A stretch of DNA of 64,000 bases. Source: Ostreiculturibacter nitratireducens. Its GTDB lineage: Bacteria; Pseudomonadota; Alphaproteobacteria; Rhodobacterales; Rhodobacteraceae. Made by a program: the position numbers and the translations under genes. Where the stretch lies: positions 1,341,311-1,405,310 of the forward strand of contig NZ_JAVQHL010000002.1 in the NCBI RefSeq assembly GCF_032670585.1. Direction: 5' to 3'. Each line of letters opens with the position of its first letter. Position 1 is the first letter of the stretch. Under the pieces are notes generated by a model. The model made no database searches. It saw nothing but the letters and a program-made list of their open reading frames with translations, and was not told the origin of the DNA. Shown here piece by piece: positions 34,558-43,389 of this stretch.

Positions 34558-36591
34558 ATGACCCCCTCCCTCTCCGATGCGCTCGCCGAGCGCGGCTATG
34601 ACACACTTACCCCGGTGCAGGAGGCGGTGGCTGATCCTGATCTTGCGACTTCGGACCTGCTCGTCTCTGCTCAGACTGGTTCGGGCAAGACCGTGGGATT
34701 CGGCCTGGCAATTGCCCCGACGATCCTAGGCGAGGCGGAGCGTTTCGGCCTGGCCGCCGCGCCACTGGCCCTCGTCATCGCGCCCACCCGCGAGCTTGCC
34801 TTCCAGGTGATGCAGGAACTGAGCTGGCTCTACGCGAAGACGGGTGCGCGGGTAACGTCCTGCGTGGGGGGGATGGACATGCGCGACGAACGGCGTGCGC
34901 TGGATCGGGGGGCGCATATCGTCGTCGGGACGCCGGGCCGGCTGCGCGACCATATCGAACGCGGGTCCCTCGACATGAGCGGACTGCGCGCCGTGGTGCT
35001 CGACGAGGCCGACGAGATGCTCGACCTCGGGTTCCGTGAGGACCTCGAATTCATGCTCGGGAAAGCGCCCGAGGACCGGCGCACCCTGATGTTTTCGGCG
35101 ACGGTGTCACCGGGGATCGCGAAGCTCGCCGAGAAGTATCAGCGCGATGCCCGCCGGGTCAGCACGCTCGGGGGCGCCCGGCAGCATGCCGACATCTCCT
35201 ATCAGGTAGTGCGAGTGGCCGCGCCGGACTGCGATCGCGCCATCTTCAACCTGCTCCGCTACCGCGATGCCGAAAGTGCGATCATTTTCGCCAACACGCG
35301 CGCGGCCGTGAATCACCTCACCGCGCGGCTCGCCAACCGTGGCTTCGCCGTGGTGAGCCTGTCCGGCGAATTGAGTCAGAACGAACGCACGCACGCGCTG
35401 CAAGCCATGCGCGACGGCCGGGCGCGGATCTGCGTTGCCACCGACGTTGCGGCCCGCGGCATCGACCTGCCCAATCTCAACCTCGTGATCCATGCCGATC
35501 TGCCGACCAATACCGAGAGCCTGCTGCACCGGTCCGGCCGCACGGGCCGCGCCGGGCGCAAGGGTGTTTCGGCCCTCATCGTGCCGCCGAAGGCCGTGAA
35601 GAAGGCTGAGCAGCTCCTGAAATGGGCCAAGATATCGGCGGAGTGGGTCGTAGCGCCCTCCGCCGAAGACATCCTCCGCCGCGATGAGGAGCGGCTTCTG
35701 GCTGACCCCGCGTGGGACGAAGCCCCGACCGAGGCCCAGACGGCCTTCGCCGCGAAACTTCTCGCGCGCCATAGCCCCGAGGCAATTGCCGCGGCCTATC
35801 TGCGCCTCTACCGCTCGCGCCAGTCCGCGCCGGAAGAGCTCTCTCCGCCCGACGAGAAACCCGTCGCGAGGGACCACAGGGACTTCGGCCCCAGCCGTTG
35901 GTTCGCACTTTCGCTCGGTCGTGATGACCAGGCAGAGGCGCGCTGGCTCCTTCCGCTTCTTTGCCGCGCGGGCAACCTCGACAGATCTGCCATCGGCGCA
36001 ATCAGGGTGCAGAAGGCCGAGACATTCGTCGAACTTTCCGAGGGAAGCGTCGATGGGTTTCTCGCTGCTCTCGGCCCGGAGGCCGTCCTTGAAGAGGGCA
36101 TAGCCGTCCGGCAGCTGGACCGCGCGCCCGATCTGCAACCGCAGGGCCGCGCCCACACAAAAGGGCCGGGGGCCTCGCACGACGCTCGCAAGGGCCGCAA
36201 GCCCTGGGATGAGGGGGCAAAACCCCGGCCTGGCAAGGCGAGGACGCCCCGCGCGGCCAGCCATGAAGCCGAGAATGTCGGGTCCCGCGATTTCGCGCCG
36301 GCGCCTGAGCGCAAGCCAGCCCCCGGCTTCGACGAGGCCAGGCCGGCTCAGGCACGGGATGGCAAGGCCGGTGCGCCCAAGGGAAAACCGTCCAAGCCGT
36401 ATACCGGAAAGACCGGGCAGAAGTCCGCCGCCAAGCTGAAGGGCAAGCCGGCCTCGACGGCGGCCGATGCACCCGGCGACACGGAACGGTCCAAGTCGCC
36501 AGGGCGGGGCAAGGCGGGTCCGTGGAAGCCCGGCAAGCGGGCGCCGAACCGTGACGGCGGTCGCAAGCCTCCGGAACGTCGGAAGCGATAG
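34558..36591 (+). CDS. DEAD-box RNA helicase with DbpA-type RNA-binding domain
   Basis: A 677-aa ATP-dependent RNA helicase. The Q motif is near the start (GYDTLTPVQEAV), then Walker A AQTGSGKT (38-45), PTREL, TPGR, DEAD (149-152), SAT, and the second RecA domain with IIFANTR, ARGIDLPNLNLVIHADLP and HRSGRTGRAGRKG. Residues about 435-520 resemble the DbpA RNA-binding domain. The last 150 residues are a Lys/Pro/Gly-rich low-complexity tail, expected to be disordered and RNA-binding. The role is probably in ribosome assembly or cold-shock RNA remodelling. It is a single-gene unit. Confidence 0.92.
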   Translation: MTPSLSDALAERGYDTLTPVQEAVADPDLATSDLLVSAQTGSGKTVGFGLAIAPTILGEAERFGLAAAPLALVIAPTRELAFQVMQELSWLYAKTGARVTSCVGGMDMRDERRALDRGAHIVVGTPGRLRDHIERGSLDMSGLRAVVLDEADEMLDLGFREDLEFMLGKAPEDRRTLMFSATVSPGIAKLAEKYQRDARRVSTLGGARQHADISYQVVRVAAPDCDRAIFNLLRYRDAESAIIFANTRAAVNHLTARLANRGFAVVSLSGELSQNERTHALQAMRDGRARICVATDVAARGIDLPNLNLVIHADLPTNTESLLHRSGRTGRAGRKGVSALIVPPKAVKKAEQLLKWAKISAEWVVAPSAEDILRRDEERLLADPAWDEAPTEAQTAFAAKLLARHSPEAIAAAYLRLYRSRQSAPEELSPPDEKPVARDHRDFGPSRWFALSLGRDDQAEARWLLPLLCRAGNLDRSAIGAIRVQKAETFVELSEGSVDGFLAALGPEAVLEEGIAVRQLDRAPDLQPQGRAHTKGPGASHDARKGRKPWDEGAKPRPGKARTPRAASHEAENVGSRDFAPAPERKPAPGFDEARPAQARDGKAGAPKGKPSKPYTGKTGQKSAAKLKGKPASTAADAPGDTERSKSPGRGKAGPWKPGKRAPNRDGGRKPPERRKR

Positions 36592-36651
36592 GAGGTCCGC
36601 CCGGCCACCGGGCCGGATGGCGGCGTCAGTCGTCTGTTTCGGATGTCGGTG

Positions 36652-37416
36652 CTAGCGATCGGCCAGCACGACCCTCACGCCCCAGTCGCGGCTGCGGACC
36701 GACAAGTCCGAGGGGAGGGGGGCGTCTGTATAGAAGGCGTCGATCTCCGAAAGCGAAGCGATGCGCGCCGGGGCGGTCCGGGCGAACTTGGAGTGGTCGG
36801 CGACCAGGAACACCTTGCGCGACTGACGGATGATGGTCTGGCTGACGCCGACTTCCTGTATGTCGAAGTCCAGGAGATCGCCGTCTTCATCCAAAGCCGA
36901 GCAGCCTATGACGGCGTGATCGAACTTGAAGCGGCTTATGACCTCTGTCGTCAGGCTGCCCACCAGACCCCCGTCGGAGCGGCGCAGGTTGCCGCCGGCC
37001 ACGATGATTTCGCAGTCCTGGTTCGCCACCAGGATGTTGGCGACGTTCATGTTGTTGGTGACAACCATCAGGTTCCGATGGTGCAGCATTTCCCGCGCGA
37101 CGGCCTCGGTCGAGGTGCCGATGTTCAAGAAGACGGAGGCATTGTCAGGTATGTCGGCGGCGCAGGCCCTCGCGATGCGCTGCTTTTCCTCGAAGTTCAG
37201 GGTTCTCCGGTGTTCGTAGCCGATGTTGGACGTGCCGGAGGGTAAAACGGCCCCCCCATGAACGCGCTGGAGCTTGCCGGTATCCGCGAGTTCGGTCAGG
37301 TCGCGGCGGATCGTCTGCACGCTGACGTCGAAGCGCGAAGCGAGCTCCTCGACGGAGACTTTGCCCTCGCGGCGGGCGATCTCGAGTATCTCGGGTTGGC
37401 GGAAAGTCTGCGGCAT
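36652..37416 (-). CDS. glpR: DeoR family repressor, GlpR-like
   Basis: A 254-aa repressor. The N-terminal DeoR winged helix (RREGKVSVEELASRFDVSVQTIRRDL) is followed by an isomerase-like sensor domain with NIGTSTEAVA and VTNNMNVANIL. It is divergent from glycerol-3-phosphate dehydrogenase, which makes glycerol-3-phosphate the likely inducer. Three TTCGTTT elements lie between the two genes. The length is normal for the family. The same N-terminal motif occurs in sugar-specific DeoR repressors, so the GlpR name rests on the neighbour. Confidence 0.87.
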   Translation of the reverse strand: MPQTFRQPEILEIARREGKVSVEELASRFDVSVQTIRRDLTELADTGKLQRVHGGAVLPSGTSNIGYEHRRTLNFEEKQRIARACAADIPDNASVFLNIGTSTEAVAREMLHHRNLMVVTNNMNVANILVANQDCEIIVAGGNLRRSDGGLVGSLTTEVISRFKFDHAVIGCSALDEDGDLLDFDIQEVGVSQTIIRQSRKVFLVADHSKFARTAPARIASLSEIDAFYTDAPLPSDLSVRSRDWGVRVVLADR

Positions 37417-37430
37417 TGCGCGAGGCCCTC

Positions 37431-37681
37431 TTCGTTTGGGGCTTTATGGCGGGCAAAGGAACAAGAACGCAAGCCAGCCGTGAGCGAACATGTCGTGATT
37501 CTCCGCCGGATTTCCCCTGTCGCCTGTCTGTCCTGCATGCGGCGGTGCCTTTAGTCTGGGTGTAGAGCCCGAATTTCAAGGGGCTTTGTGTCTTTTATCT
37601 GCGCGAAGTCGAATGCAGAACAATGGATTTCGTTTGTGAGCGAGTTCGTGTAAAGAAGGTACAAAGACGAAAGAAAACGAA
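37431..37681. promoter_or_regulatory. TTCGTTT repeats, candidate GlpR operators
   Basis: TTCGTTT occurs at 37431-37437 and 37629-37635, and its reverse complement AAACGAA at 37675-37681, directly before the glpD ribosome site. DeoR/GlpR repressors commonly recognise repeated TTTCGTTT-like elements, so these are candidate sites controlling both genes. Confidence 0.4.
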
Positions 37682-37694
37682 TGGAGGGGTGGCC

Positions 37695-39299
37695 GTGTCA
37701 CTCGAAAGGGAAGATCGGGTCTGCGACCTTTTCGTGATCGGCGGCGGCATCAATGGCTGCGGCATCGCGCGCGACGCGGCCGGGCGGGGACTATCCGTCA
37801 CCCTGGCGGAGATGAATGACCTCGCGTCGGCCACTTCCTCGGCCTCGACCAAGCTCTTTCACGGTGGCCTGCGCTACCTGGAGTACTTCGAATTTCGCCT
37901 GGTCCGGGAGGCGCTGATCGAACGTGAGACGCTCCTGCGCGCCATGCCGCACATTTCCTGGCCGATGCGTTTCGTCCTGCCGTATCACAAGGACATGCGG
38001 TTCGAGGCCGGGACTCCGACGTCGAACCTTCTGACGCTCGTCATGCCCTGGATGAAGGGGCGCCGCCCGGCCTGGCTGATCCGGCTTGGGCTCTTCCTTT
38101 ACGACCACCTCGGCGGGCGCAAGATCCTCCCCGGCACCAGTTCGCTGGATCTGACCAGTGCGCCAGAGGGTGCGCCGCTCAAGGACAAGTTCGCCCGTGC
38201 CTACGAATACAGCGACTGCTGGGTGGAGGATGCGCGCCTCGTGGTGCTGAACGCAAGGGACGCGCAGGCTCGCGGCGCCGAAATTCTCACGCGCACCAGG
38301 GTCCTGAGCGCGCGCCGCACCGGCGAACTCTGGGAAGTCCGGCTGGAGGACACCCAAACGGGCGAGACCCAGACACGCCGCGCGCGCATGCTGGTGAATG
38401 CCGGCGGACCCTGGGTCGGCGACGTGATCCACGATGTCGCCGGGATAGACAGCCGCGAAGGCGTCCGGCTGGTGCGCGGCAGCCATATCGTGACCCGCAA
38501 GCTCTTCGACCACGACAAGTGCTACTTCTTCCAGGGGGCCGATGGGCGCATCATATTCGCCATCTCCTACGAGACGGACTACACGCTCATCGGCACGACG
38601 GACGCCGATCATCCCGATGCCGCGGAGCCGCCGGTGTGCACCGAGGAAGAGCAGGACTACCTCTGCGCCTTCGCCTCGGAATACTTCAAGCGGCCGGTGA
38701 CGCGGGAAGATATCGTCTGGACCTATTCGGGCGTGCGGCCGCTCTACGATGACGGGGCGAAATCGGCCACCGCCGCCACCCGCGACTACGTGCTGAGCCT
38801 CGACGAGGGCGAGGGCGCGCCGCTTCTGAACGTCTTCGGCGGCAAGATCACCACCTATCGCCGCCTTGCGGAAGGCGCGCTTGAGAAGATTGAGCCGCAT
38901 TTCCCCGGCATGCCGGGGAAATGGACGGCGCGCGAGGCCCTGCCGGGCGGAGATTTCCCCGTCGACGGCGTCCTGCGGCTTGTCGCCGATCTGCGCTCCG
39001 ACTACCCGTTCCTCAGCGACTCGTGGGCACTTCGCCTCGTGCGCGCCTACGGAACCGAGGCGCGGGAGATTCTCGGGGACGCCCACCGCGTAGAAGACCT
39101 CGGCCGCGATTTCGGCGCCACTCTGAGTGAGCGCGAAGTCCGCTGGCTGATGTCGAAGGAGTTCGCGTGCCGCGCGGAGGATGTGGTCTGGCGCCGATCG
39201 AAGCTGGGCCTGCGGATGAGTGCGGAGGAGATCGCCGCGTTGGATGAGTGGATGAGGAATTCGGCAGCCGACAGCAACTGTGTGGCTGCCGCCGAATAG
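37695..39299 (+). CDS. glpD: Aerobic glycerol-3-phosphate dehydrogenase
   Basis: A 534-aa peripheral-membrane flavoprotein that oxidises sn-glycerol-3-phosphate to dihydroxyacetone phosphate and passes electrons to quinone. FAD motif: FVIGGGINGCGIARDAAGRG (about 13-32). Family segments are SSASTKLFHGGLRYLEYFEF, LVNAGGPWVGDV, and the DYTLIGTTDADHPDA and GVRPLYDD stretches, with the C-terminal domain EVRWLMSKEFACRAEDVVWRRSKLG. I chose the GTG at 37695 because GGAGGGG lies 6-12 bases upstream and similarity starts there; an ATG at 37623 would add a basic, unlikely leader. No glpF or glpK is nearby. Confidence 0.92.
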   Translation: MSLEREDRVCDLFVIGGGINGCGIARDAAGRGLSVTLAEMNDLASATSSASTKLFHGGLRYLEYFEFRLVREALIERETLLRAMPHISWPMRFVLPYHKDMRFEAGTPTSNLLTLVMPWMKGRRPAWLIRLGLFLYDHLGGRKILPGTSSLDLTSAPEGAPLKDKFARAYEYSDCWVEDARLVVLNARDAQARGAEILTRTRVLSARRTGELWEVRLEDTQTGETQTRRARMLVNAGGPWVGDVIHDVAGIDSREGVRLVRGSHIVTRKLFDHDKCYFFQGADGRIIFAISYETDYTLIGTTDADHPDAAEPPVCTEEEQDYLCAFASEYFKRPVTREDIVWTYSGVRPLYDDGAKSATAATRDYVLSLDEGEGAPLLNVFGGKITTYRRLAEGALEKIEPHFPGMPGKWTAREALPGGDFPVDGVLRLVADLRSDYPFLSDSWALRLVRAYGTEAREILGDAHRVEDLGRDFGATLSEREVRWLMSKEFACRAEDVVWRRSKLGLRMSAEEIAALDEWMRNSAADSNCVAAAE

Positions 39300-39457
39300 T
39301 GGGAACGTGGTGGGCCGCTGGGACGGTCCGACTGTTCAGCCATGACGTGGATGCCGGGCGATCGAGCGCCCCTACGGCACTGAGGCCGGCATGGATGAAC
39401 CTCCCCGTATCCCAGGGTAATCCCCTGGTCCGGTCCCGGGGGGCGGCAATGCCCCCA

Positions 39458-40318
39458 TTATTCCAGCTCTCCGAGTTCCTCGCGCAATTCTTCAACCATC
39501 TCGAGATGGCTGCGTCCGCGTTCTCCTAGGGCGTGGCGGACCTCCAGCACGATCAGGCGAAGCACCGCCATCGCCCCGCCATAGGAATCCGCGAACTGGC
39601 TGGTGTTGACCACGCAATCCAGGGTCCAGGTCGCGAAGGCAGGCGCTTCGCGCACGGTCTGGTCGGCAAGGAGAAGAACCTGTGTGCCCCGCGACGCGAT
39701 CGCCTCCACCATGCGCGCGAAGCCGGCGGGGCGGCGGCGAAGGCCGACGACGATCGCGAGGTCACCCCGGCCAAGGGTAGAGATGCCCTCCGCCTGCGTT
39801 TGCCCCGGAAGAAGCATCGGCGCCACTCCGGGGCGCATCTGCGATACCTGCGCCGTCACGTATTGGGCAAGGAAATGGCTGTTGCGGAAGCCGAGTGTTC
39901 GCACCCGCGGCGCCTCAGCGATCGCCTGCCCGATTTCCCTGAGGGTCAGCGGGTTCAACCGGGACAGGGTTGCCTCGATGACGGCCGTTTCCTCCTGGAC
40001 CAATTTGGAGATCGGATCCCTCGCGCTCGAACTCGTGCTTCCGGTGAAGAGCGGGGATCCCGTTTCCCGCAGACGCCGGGCGGCTTGCCTTGCCTCTTCG
40101 TAGTTCGCGTATTGAAGGCGCCGGAAGAACCGGCTGACCGTCGCGTTGGAGACATTCGCCCGGTGCGCCAGTTCCGAAGCCGACCACACCGCCAGTTCCG
40201 AGGTCGACTCGAGGATGGTGTCTGCGATCCGGCGCTCGCTGCTGGACAGTGAGGAATATGCCTCATGAATGCGCCGAACCAGCGGGCGGGGGGCGGATTG
40301 TGCATCGGTTCTGGGCAT
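39458..40318 (-). CDS. RpiR/MurR family transcriptional regulator
   Basis: A 286-aa regulator. The N-terminal HTH (about 18-85) has SSSERRIADTIL, SASELAHRANVSNATVSRFFRRL. The C-terminal SIS (sugar isomerase) domain spans about 120-265 with RVRTLGFRNSHFLAQYV and GDLAIVVGLRRRPAGF. Such regulators bind phosphosugars or other metabolites. It is divergent from the TRAP operon, with two near-identical palindromes in the 100-base gap. I chose ATG 40318; an in-frame GTG at 40354 would start inside the operator. Likely local regulator of the transporter-ammonia-lyase-carbamoylase operon. Confidence 0.88.
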   Translation of the reverse strand: MPRTDAQSAPRPLVRRIHEAYSSLSSSERRIADTILESTSELAVWSASELAHRANVSNATVSRFFRRLQYANYEEARQAARRLRETGSPLFTGSTSSSARDPISKLVQEETAVIEATLSRLNPLTLREIGQAIAEAPRVRTLGFRNSHFLAQYVTAQVSQMRPGVAPMLLPGQTQAEGISTLGRGDLAIVVGLRRRPAGFARMVEAIASRGTQVLLLADQTVREAPAFATWTLDCVVNTSQFADSYGGAMAVLRLIVLEVRHALGERGRSHLEMVEELREELGELE

Positions 40319-40334
40319 TTGTGGATTCCCCGAG

Positions 40335-40383
40335 ATGAAAACTAATTTTCTCACTATGCAAGCTAATGAAAATCTCTTTTCAT
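40335..40383. promoter_or_regulatory. Two palindromes, candidate RpiR operators
   Basis: ATGAAAACTAATTTTCTC (40335-40352) and ATGAAAATCTCTTTTCAT (40366-40383) share the pattern ATGAAAA-N4-TTTTC(AT). The second has perfect 7-base arms. Their starts are 31 bases apart, about three helical turns, which fits cooperative binding of two dimers on one face of the DNA. Confidence 0.6.
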
Positions 40384-40420
40384 GTCTGTGTCAACCGATG
40401 CGGGACGAGGGATTCGCCAC

Positions 40421-40954
40421 ATGGCGGGGATCGCAACCACGGCAAAGGACCTGAGCCTCCGGCTCAACTGGCTTGTCGAGCGCGTCTGTGTGGCGCTGCT
40501 CGTGATCCTCGTGCTCGATGTCTGGCTGGGCGTTCTCGTGCGCTACGCGATTCCGCTTCCCCTGACCTTCACCGAGGAACTGGCGCGCTACCTGATGATC
40601 TGGATGGCGCTCCTGGCCGTTTCGTCGAGCATCGCCCACCGTGAACACATCGGCGTCGAGTTCATCTTCGGCCGCCTGCCCGCGAGGGCGCGGCGCTGGC
40701 TGGCCGTGGCTTTCGACGTGATCGCCTTCGCGTTCTTCTTCGCGCTTTTCTTCTACGGGATCGGCTTTGCCGCGCAGGGCTTCTCGCGGCTGACGATGAT
40801 CTACGCAATTCCCAAGGGCTACCCCTTCATGGGCGTGCCCCTCGCCGCCGCAATGGCCTGCATCCAGCTGGCACTGATCGGCATCCACGACTTCTTCGCC
40901 GAGCGCGCGCCCGAGTCGACCGGCGCGACCGTGGCCATTCCGGGAGACGAATGA
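40421..40954 (+). CDS. TRAP transporter small permease (DctQ-type)
   Basis: A 177-aa membrane protein with four helices, of the TRAP small-subunit family. Conserved features are LVRYAIPLPLTFTEELARYLMIWMALL and SSIAHREHIGVEF. It forms the membrane complex with the large permease. I prefer the ATG at 40421 because GAGGG lies 9 bases upstream. An ATG at 40382 has no ribosome site and falls inside a candidate operator. It overlaps the large permease gene by 4 bases (ATGA). Confidence 0.9.
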   Translation: MAGIATTAKDLSLRLNWLVERVCVALLVILVLDVWLGVLVRYAIPLPLTFTEELARYLMIWMALLAVSSSIAHREHIGVEFIFGRLPARARRWLAVAFDVIAFAFFFALFFYGIGFAAQGFSRLTMIYAIPKGYPFMGVPLAAAMACIQLALIGIHDFFAERAPESTGATVAIPGDE

Positions 40955-42237
40955 TGGGTGCCTTTCTCGTAGCGCTCGCCTTCTTCGGCCTGATGGCCTT
41001 CGGGATGCCGGTAGGCTTCGCCATTGGCGTCGCGGGGATGGTGGGCATCCTCGAAATGGGGCCGCGGTTTATGCAGATGGCGCCCGACCGCCTCTTTGCC
41101 GGGCTCGACCTCTTCCCGTTCCTCGCAATGCCGTTCTTCATCCTTGCCGGCGAGATCATGAACCGCTCTGGCATCACCTATGGTCTGGTGCGGCTCGCCG
41201 ATGCGCTGGTGGGCTGGATGCGCGGCGGCATGGCGCATTCGAACATGGTCGCGTCCGTGATGTTCGCGGGGATCACGGGTTCCGCCACCGCCGACGCCGC
41301 CGCTTTCGGCAACACGCTTGTGCCGGCGATGCAGAAGGCCGGCTACACCCGGTCCTACGCCTGCGCCGTCACCGCGGCGGGCTCCATCATCGGGCCGACG
41401 ATCCCTCCCTCGACGCTCGCCATCATCTATGGCTCGATCATGGGGGTCTCGATAGCCGGGCTCTTCGCGGCGGGCATTCTGCCCGGGCTCATGATCTGCA
41501 TCATCTGCATGGCCGTGATCGCGCTGACGGCCAAGGCCAAGAACCTGCCCGAGGGCAAGGGCCGCCCGAGTCTCTGCGCAATCTGGAGCGCGCTGCGCGA
41601 AGGCTTCCTTGCCGCGCTGCTGCCGGTGTTCATCCTCGGTTCGATCCTCGGCGGGTTCGCCACGCCTACCGAGGCAGCCGCCATCGCCGTCGCCTATGCC
41701 TTGTTCATCGGCGGCGTGATCTATCGCGCGCTGAGCTGGCGCGACCTCTACGAAATCGGTGTCCGCACGACCCGGATCACGGGGGTGATCTTCCTGATCA
41801 TCGCCTCGGCCTCGATCCTCGGCTGGTGGATGACGTTCAACCGCATACCGCAGGCCATCGCCACGGCCCTGCTGTCCGTTTCCGACAACCCTCAGATTAT
41901 CGTTGCACTCATTCTCGTTCTCTTGCTGCTGATCGGCCTCGTGATGGATATCAACGCGACGCTGATCATCCTTGCCCCGGTTCTTGCCCCACTCACGGCC
42001 CAGATCGGGATGGAGCCTGTTCACGCGGGGATCATGATCATCCTCGCGCTGAACATCTCCCTCATGACACCGCCCGTCGGTGCCTGCCTTTTCGTCCTCG
42101 CATCCGTCACGGGCGAGAAGGTCGAAAGCATCGCGCGCGAACTATGGCCCTTCATCTTCGCGGAGGTAGGGGTCCTCTTTGTGATCGCCTTCTGGTCGGA
42201 TCTCACGCTCTTCATACCACGCATGCTGGGGTTCTGA
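40951..42237 (+). CDS. TRAP transporter large permease (DctM-type)
   Basis: A 428-aa polytopic membrane protein with about 12 helices and two inverted structural halves, the Na+-coupled transport subunit. Family signatures: PFFILAGEIMNRSGITYGLVRLADALVG, GITGSATADAAAFGNTLVPAM and IIGPTIPPSTLAIIYG in the first half; EAAAIAVAYALFIG and the late ITPPVG-like LMTPPVGACLF in the second. It is co-translated with the small permease and followed by the binding protein 38 bases on. Confidence 0.93.
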   Translation: MMGAFLVALAFFGLMAFGMPVGFAIGVAGMVGILEMGPRFMQMAPDRLFAGLDLFPFLAMPFFILAGEIMNRSGITYGLVRLADALVGWMRGGMAHSNMVASVMFAGITGSATADAAAFGNTLVPAMQKAGYTRSYACAVTAAGSIIGPTIPPSTLAIIYGSIMGVSIAGLFAAGILPGLMICIICMAVIALTAKAKNLPEGKGRPSLCAIWSALREGFLAALLPVFILGSILGGFATPTEAAAIAVAYALFIGGVIYRALSWRDLYEIGVRTTRITGVIFLIIASASILGWWMTFNRIPQAIATALLSVSDNPQIIVALILVLLLLIGLVMDINATLIILAPVLAPLTAQIGMEPVHAGIMIILALNISLMTPPVGACLFVLASVTGEKVESIARELWPFIFAEVGVLFVIAFWSDLTLFIPRMLGF

Positions 42238-42275
42238 ACCCGGCAGCACACCCTCCCAACAGGAAAGGACAGACC

Positions 42276-43313
42276 ATGACCCTCAAGAAGACAGCAGCCA
42301 CGGCCCTTGCCGTGATCCTGATGGCCGCGCAGGCACAAGCTGCCGACATCACGATCCGCCTCGCCCACCTCAACCCGGAGGATCCCTTCGCCAGCCACTC
42401 CGGCGCCATGGCCGCCGTGTTCAAGTCGCTGGTCGAGTCCAACTCGAACGGCCGCATCGAAGTGCAGCTCTTCGCCAACGGCCAGCTCGGCAAGGACAAC
42501 GAGGTGATCGATCAGGTTCGGTCCGGCCTGGTAGAGAGCACCATTTCTTCCTCGGGCGGCATGGCCCAGCACTATCCGCTGGTCGGCGTCTTCGACATGC
42601 CCTTCGCCTTCCCGAACATCGGCGTGGCCTCCAAGGTGATCACCGATGACAGCGCCTTTGGCGAGAAGTTCATCGCCGACCTCGAGGCGAAGACCGGTCT
42701 CGAGGTCCTGGGCCTTCTGGATTCGGGCGGGTTCTTCGCCTTCACCGACAACGAGCGCCCGATCGCCAAGGTGGAGGACATGGAAGGGCTTCGCATCCGC
42801 ACCATGACGCTGCCGACCCACGAGGCGATCATCTCCTCGCTCGGCGGGCAACCGACGGCGCTGCCTTGGGCCGAGGTCTACACGGCGCTTCAGACCGGCG
42901 TTGCCGATGGCCAGATGAACCCGGTTCCGATCATCGCCTTCGCCAAGTTCGACGAGGTGCAGAAATACCTGTCGATCACCAATCACCTGATCACGCCCTA
43001 CATCTGGACGATGAACGCTGAGTTCCTTGGCGGTCTCAGCGAGGAGGACCAGTACCTGGTCCGCTGGGCCGCCGACGTCGCGACCGATGCGGGGCGCGCG
43101 ATGAGCCGGGTGATCGAGGCTTCCGACAAGGGCCTGCCCGCACTCTCCGCGAAGATGGAGGTCAACGTCGTGACGCCCGAAGAGCAGGCCAATTTCGCAG
43201 CCGCAGCTCAGCCCGCGGTGCGGAAGCTGATCGAAGAGCAGTACGGCGCGGAGGGGATCGCGATGCTTGATGCGATGCTCGCCTCGATCGAGGAAGAAAA
43301 GAACGACTTCTGA
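42276..43313 (+). CDS. TRAP transporter substrate-binding protein (DctP-type)
   Basis: A 345-aa periplasmic binding protein. The signal peptide (residues 1-22, cut after AQAQA) is followed by the DctP pattern: IRLAHLNPEDPFASHSGAMAA, ELFANGQLGKDNE-like VQLFANGQLGKDNEVIDQVR, GLRIRTMTLPTHEAIISSLGGQPTALPWAEVYTALQTGVADGQ. The conserved Arg (LRIRTM) and the later Asn-type ligand residues suggest a carboxylate-containing ligand. AGGAAAGGA precedes the ATG at 42276. A strong hairpin follows the gene. The neighbours suggest an amino-acid-like or ureido-acid ligand. Confidence 0.92.
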   Translation: MTLKKTAATALAVILMAAQAQAADITIRLAHLNPEDPFASHSGAMAAVFKSLVESNSNGRIEVQLFANGQLGKDNEVIDQVRSGLVESTISSSGGMAQHYPLVGVFDMPFAFPNIGVASKVITDDSAFGEKFIADLEAKTGLEVLGLLDSGGFFAFTDNERPIAKVEDMEGLRIRTMTLPTHEAIISSLGGQPTALPWAEVYTALQTGVADGQMNPVPIIAFAKFDEVQKYLSITNHLITPYIWTMNAEFLGGLSEEDQYLVRWAADVATDAGRAMSRVIEASDKGLPALSAKMEVNVVTPEEQANFAAAAQPAVRKLIEEQYGAEGIAMLDAMLASIEEEKNDF

Positions 43314-43327
43314 GACAACCAATCCCG

Positions 43328-43353
43328 CCGGGGCGCAGGCTTTCGCGCCCCGG
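43328..43353 (+). terminator. Strong intercistronic hairpin after the TRAP binding-protein gene
   Basis: CCGGGGCGC (43328-43336) pairs perfectly with GCGCCCCGG (43345-43353) over an 8-base loop. No U-run follows, so it may stabilise the upstream mRNA or act as a partial terminator that raises binding-protein levels over the downstream enzymes, rather than stop transcription completely. Confidence 0.55.
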
Positions 43354-43389
43354 CATCGCCCCGCAGGGGCATCTCCATTCGAGGACTAA

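Noticed and set aside
36591..36652. GC-rich hairpin between the helicase and glpR genes as terminator
   Set aside because: A CCGGCC/GGCCGG stem can form but no U-run follows, so it is not called.
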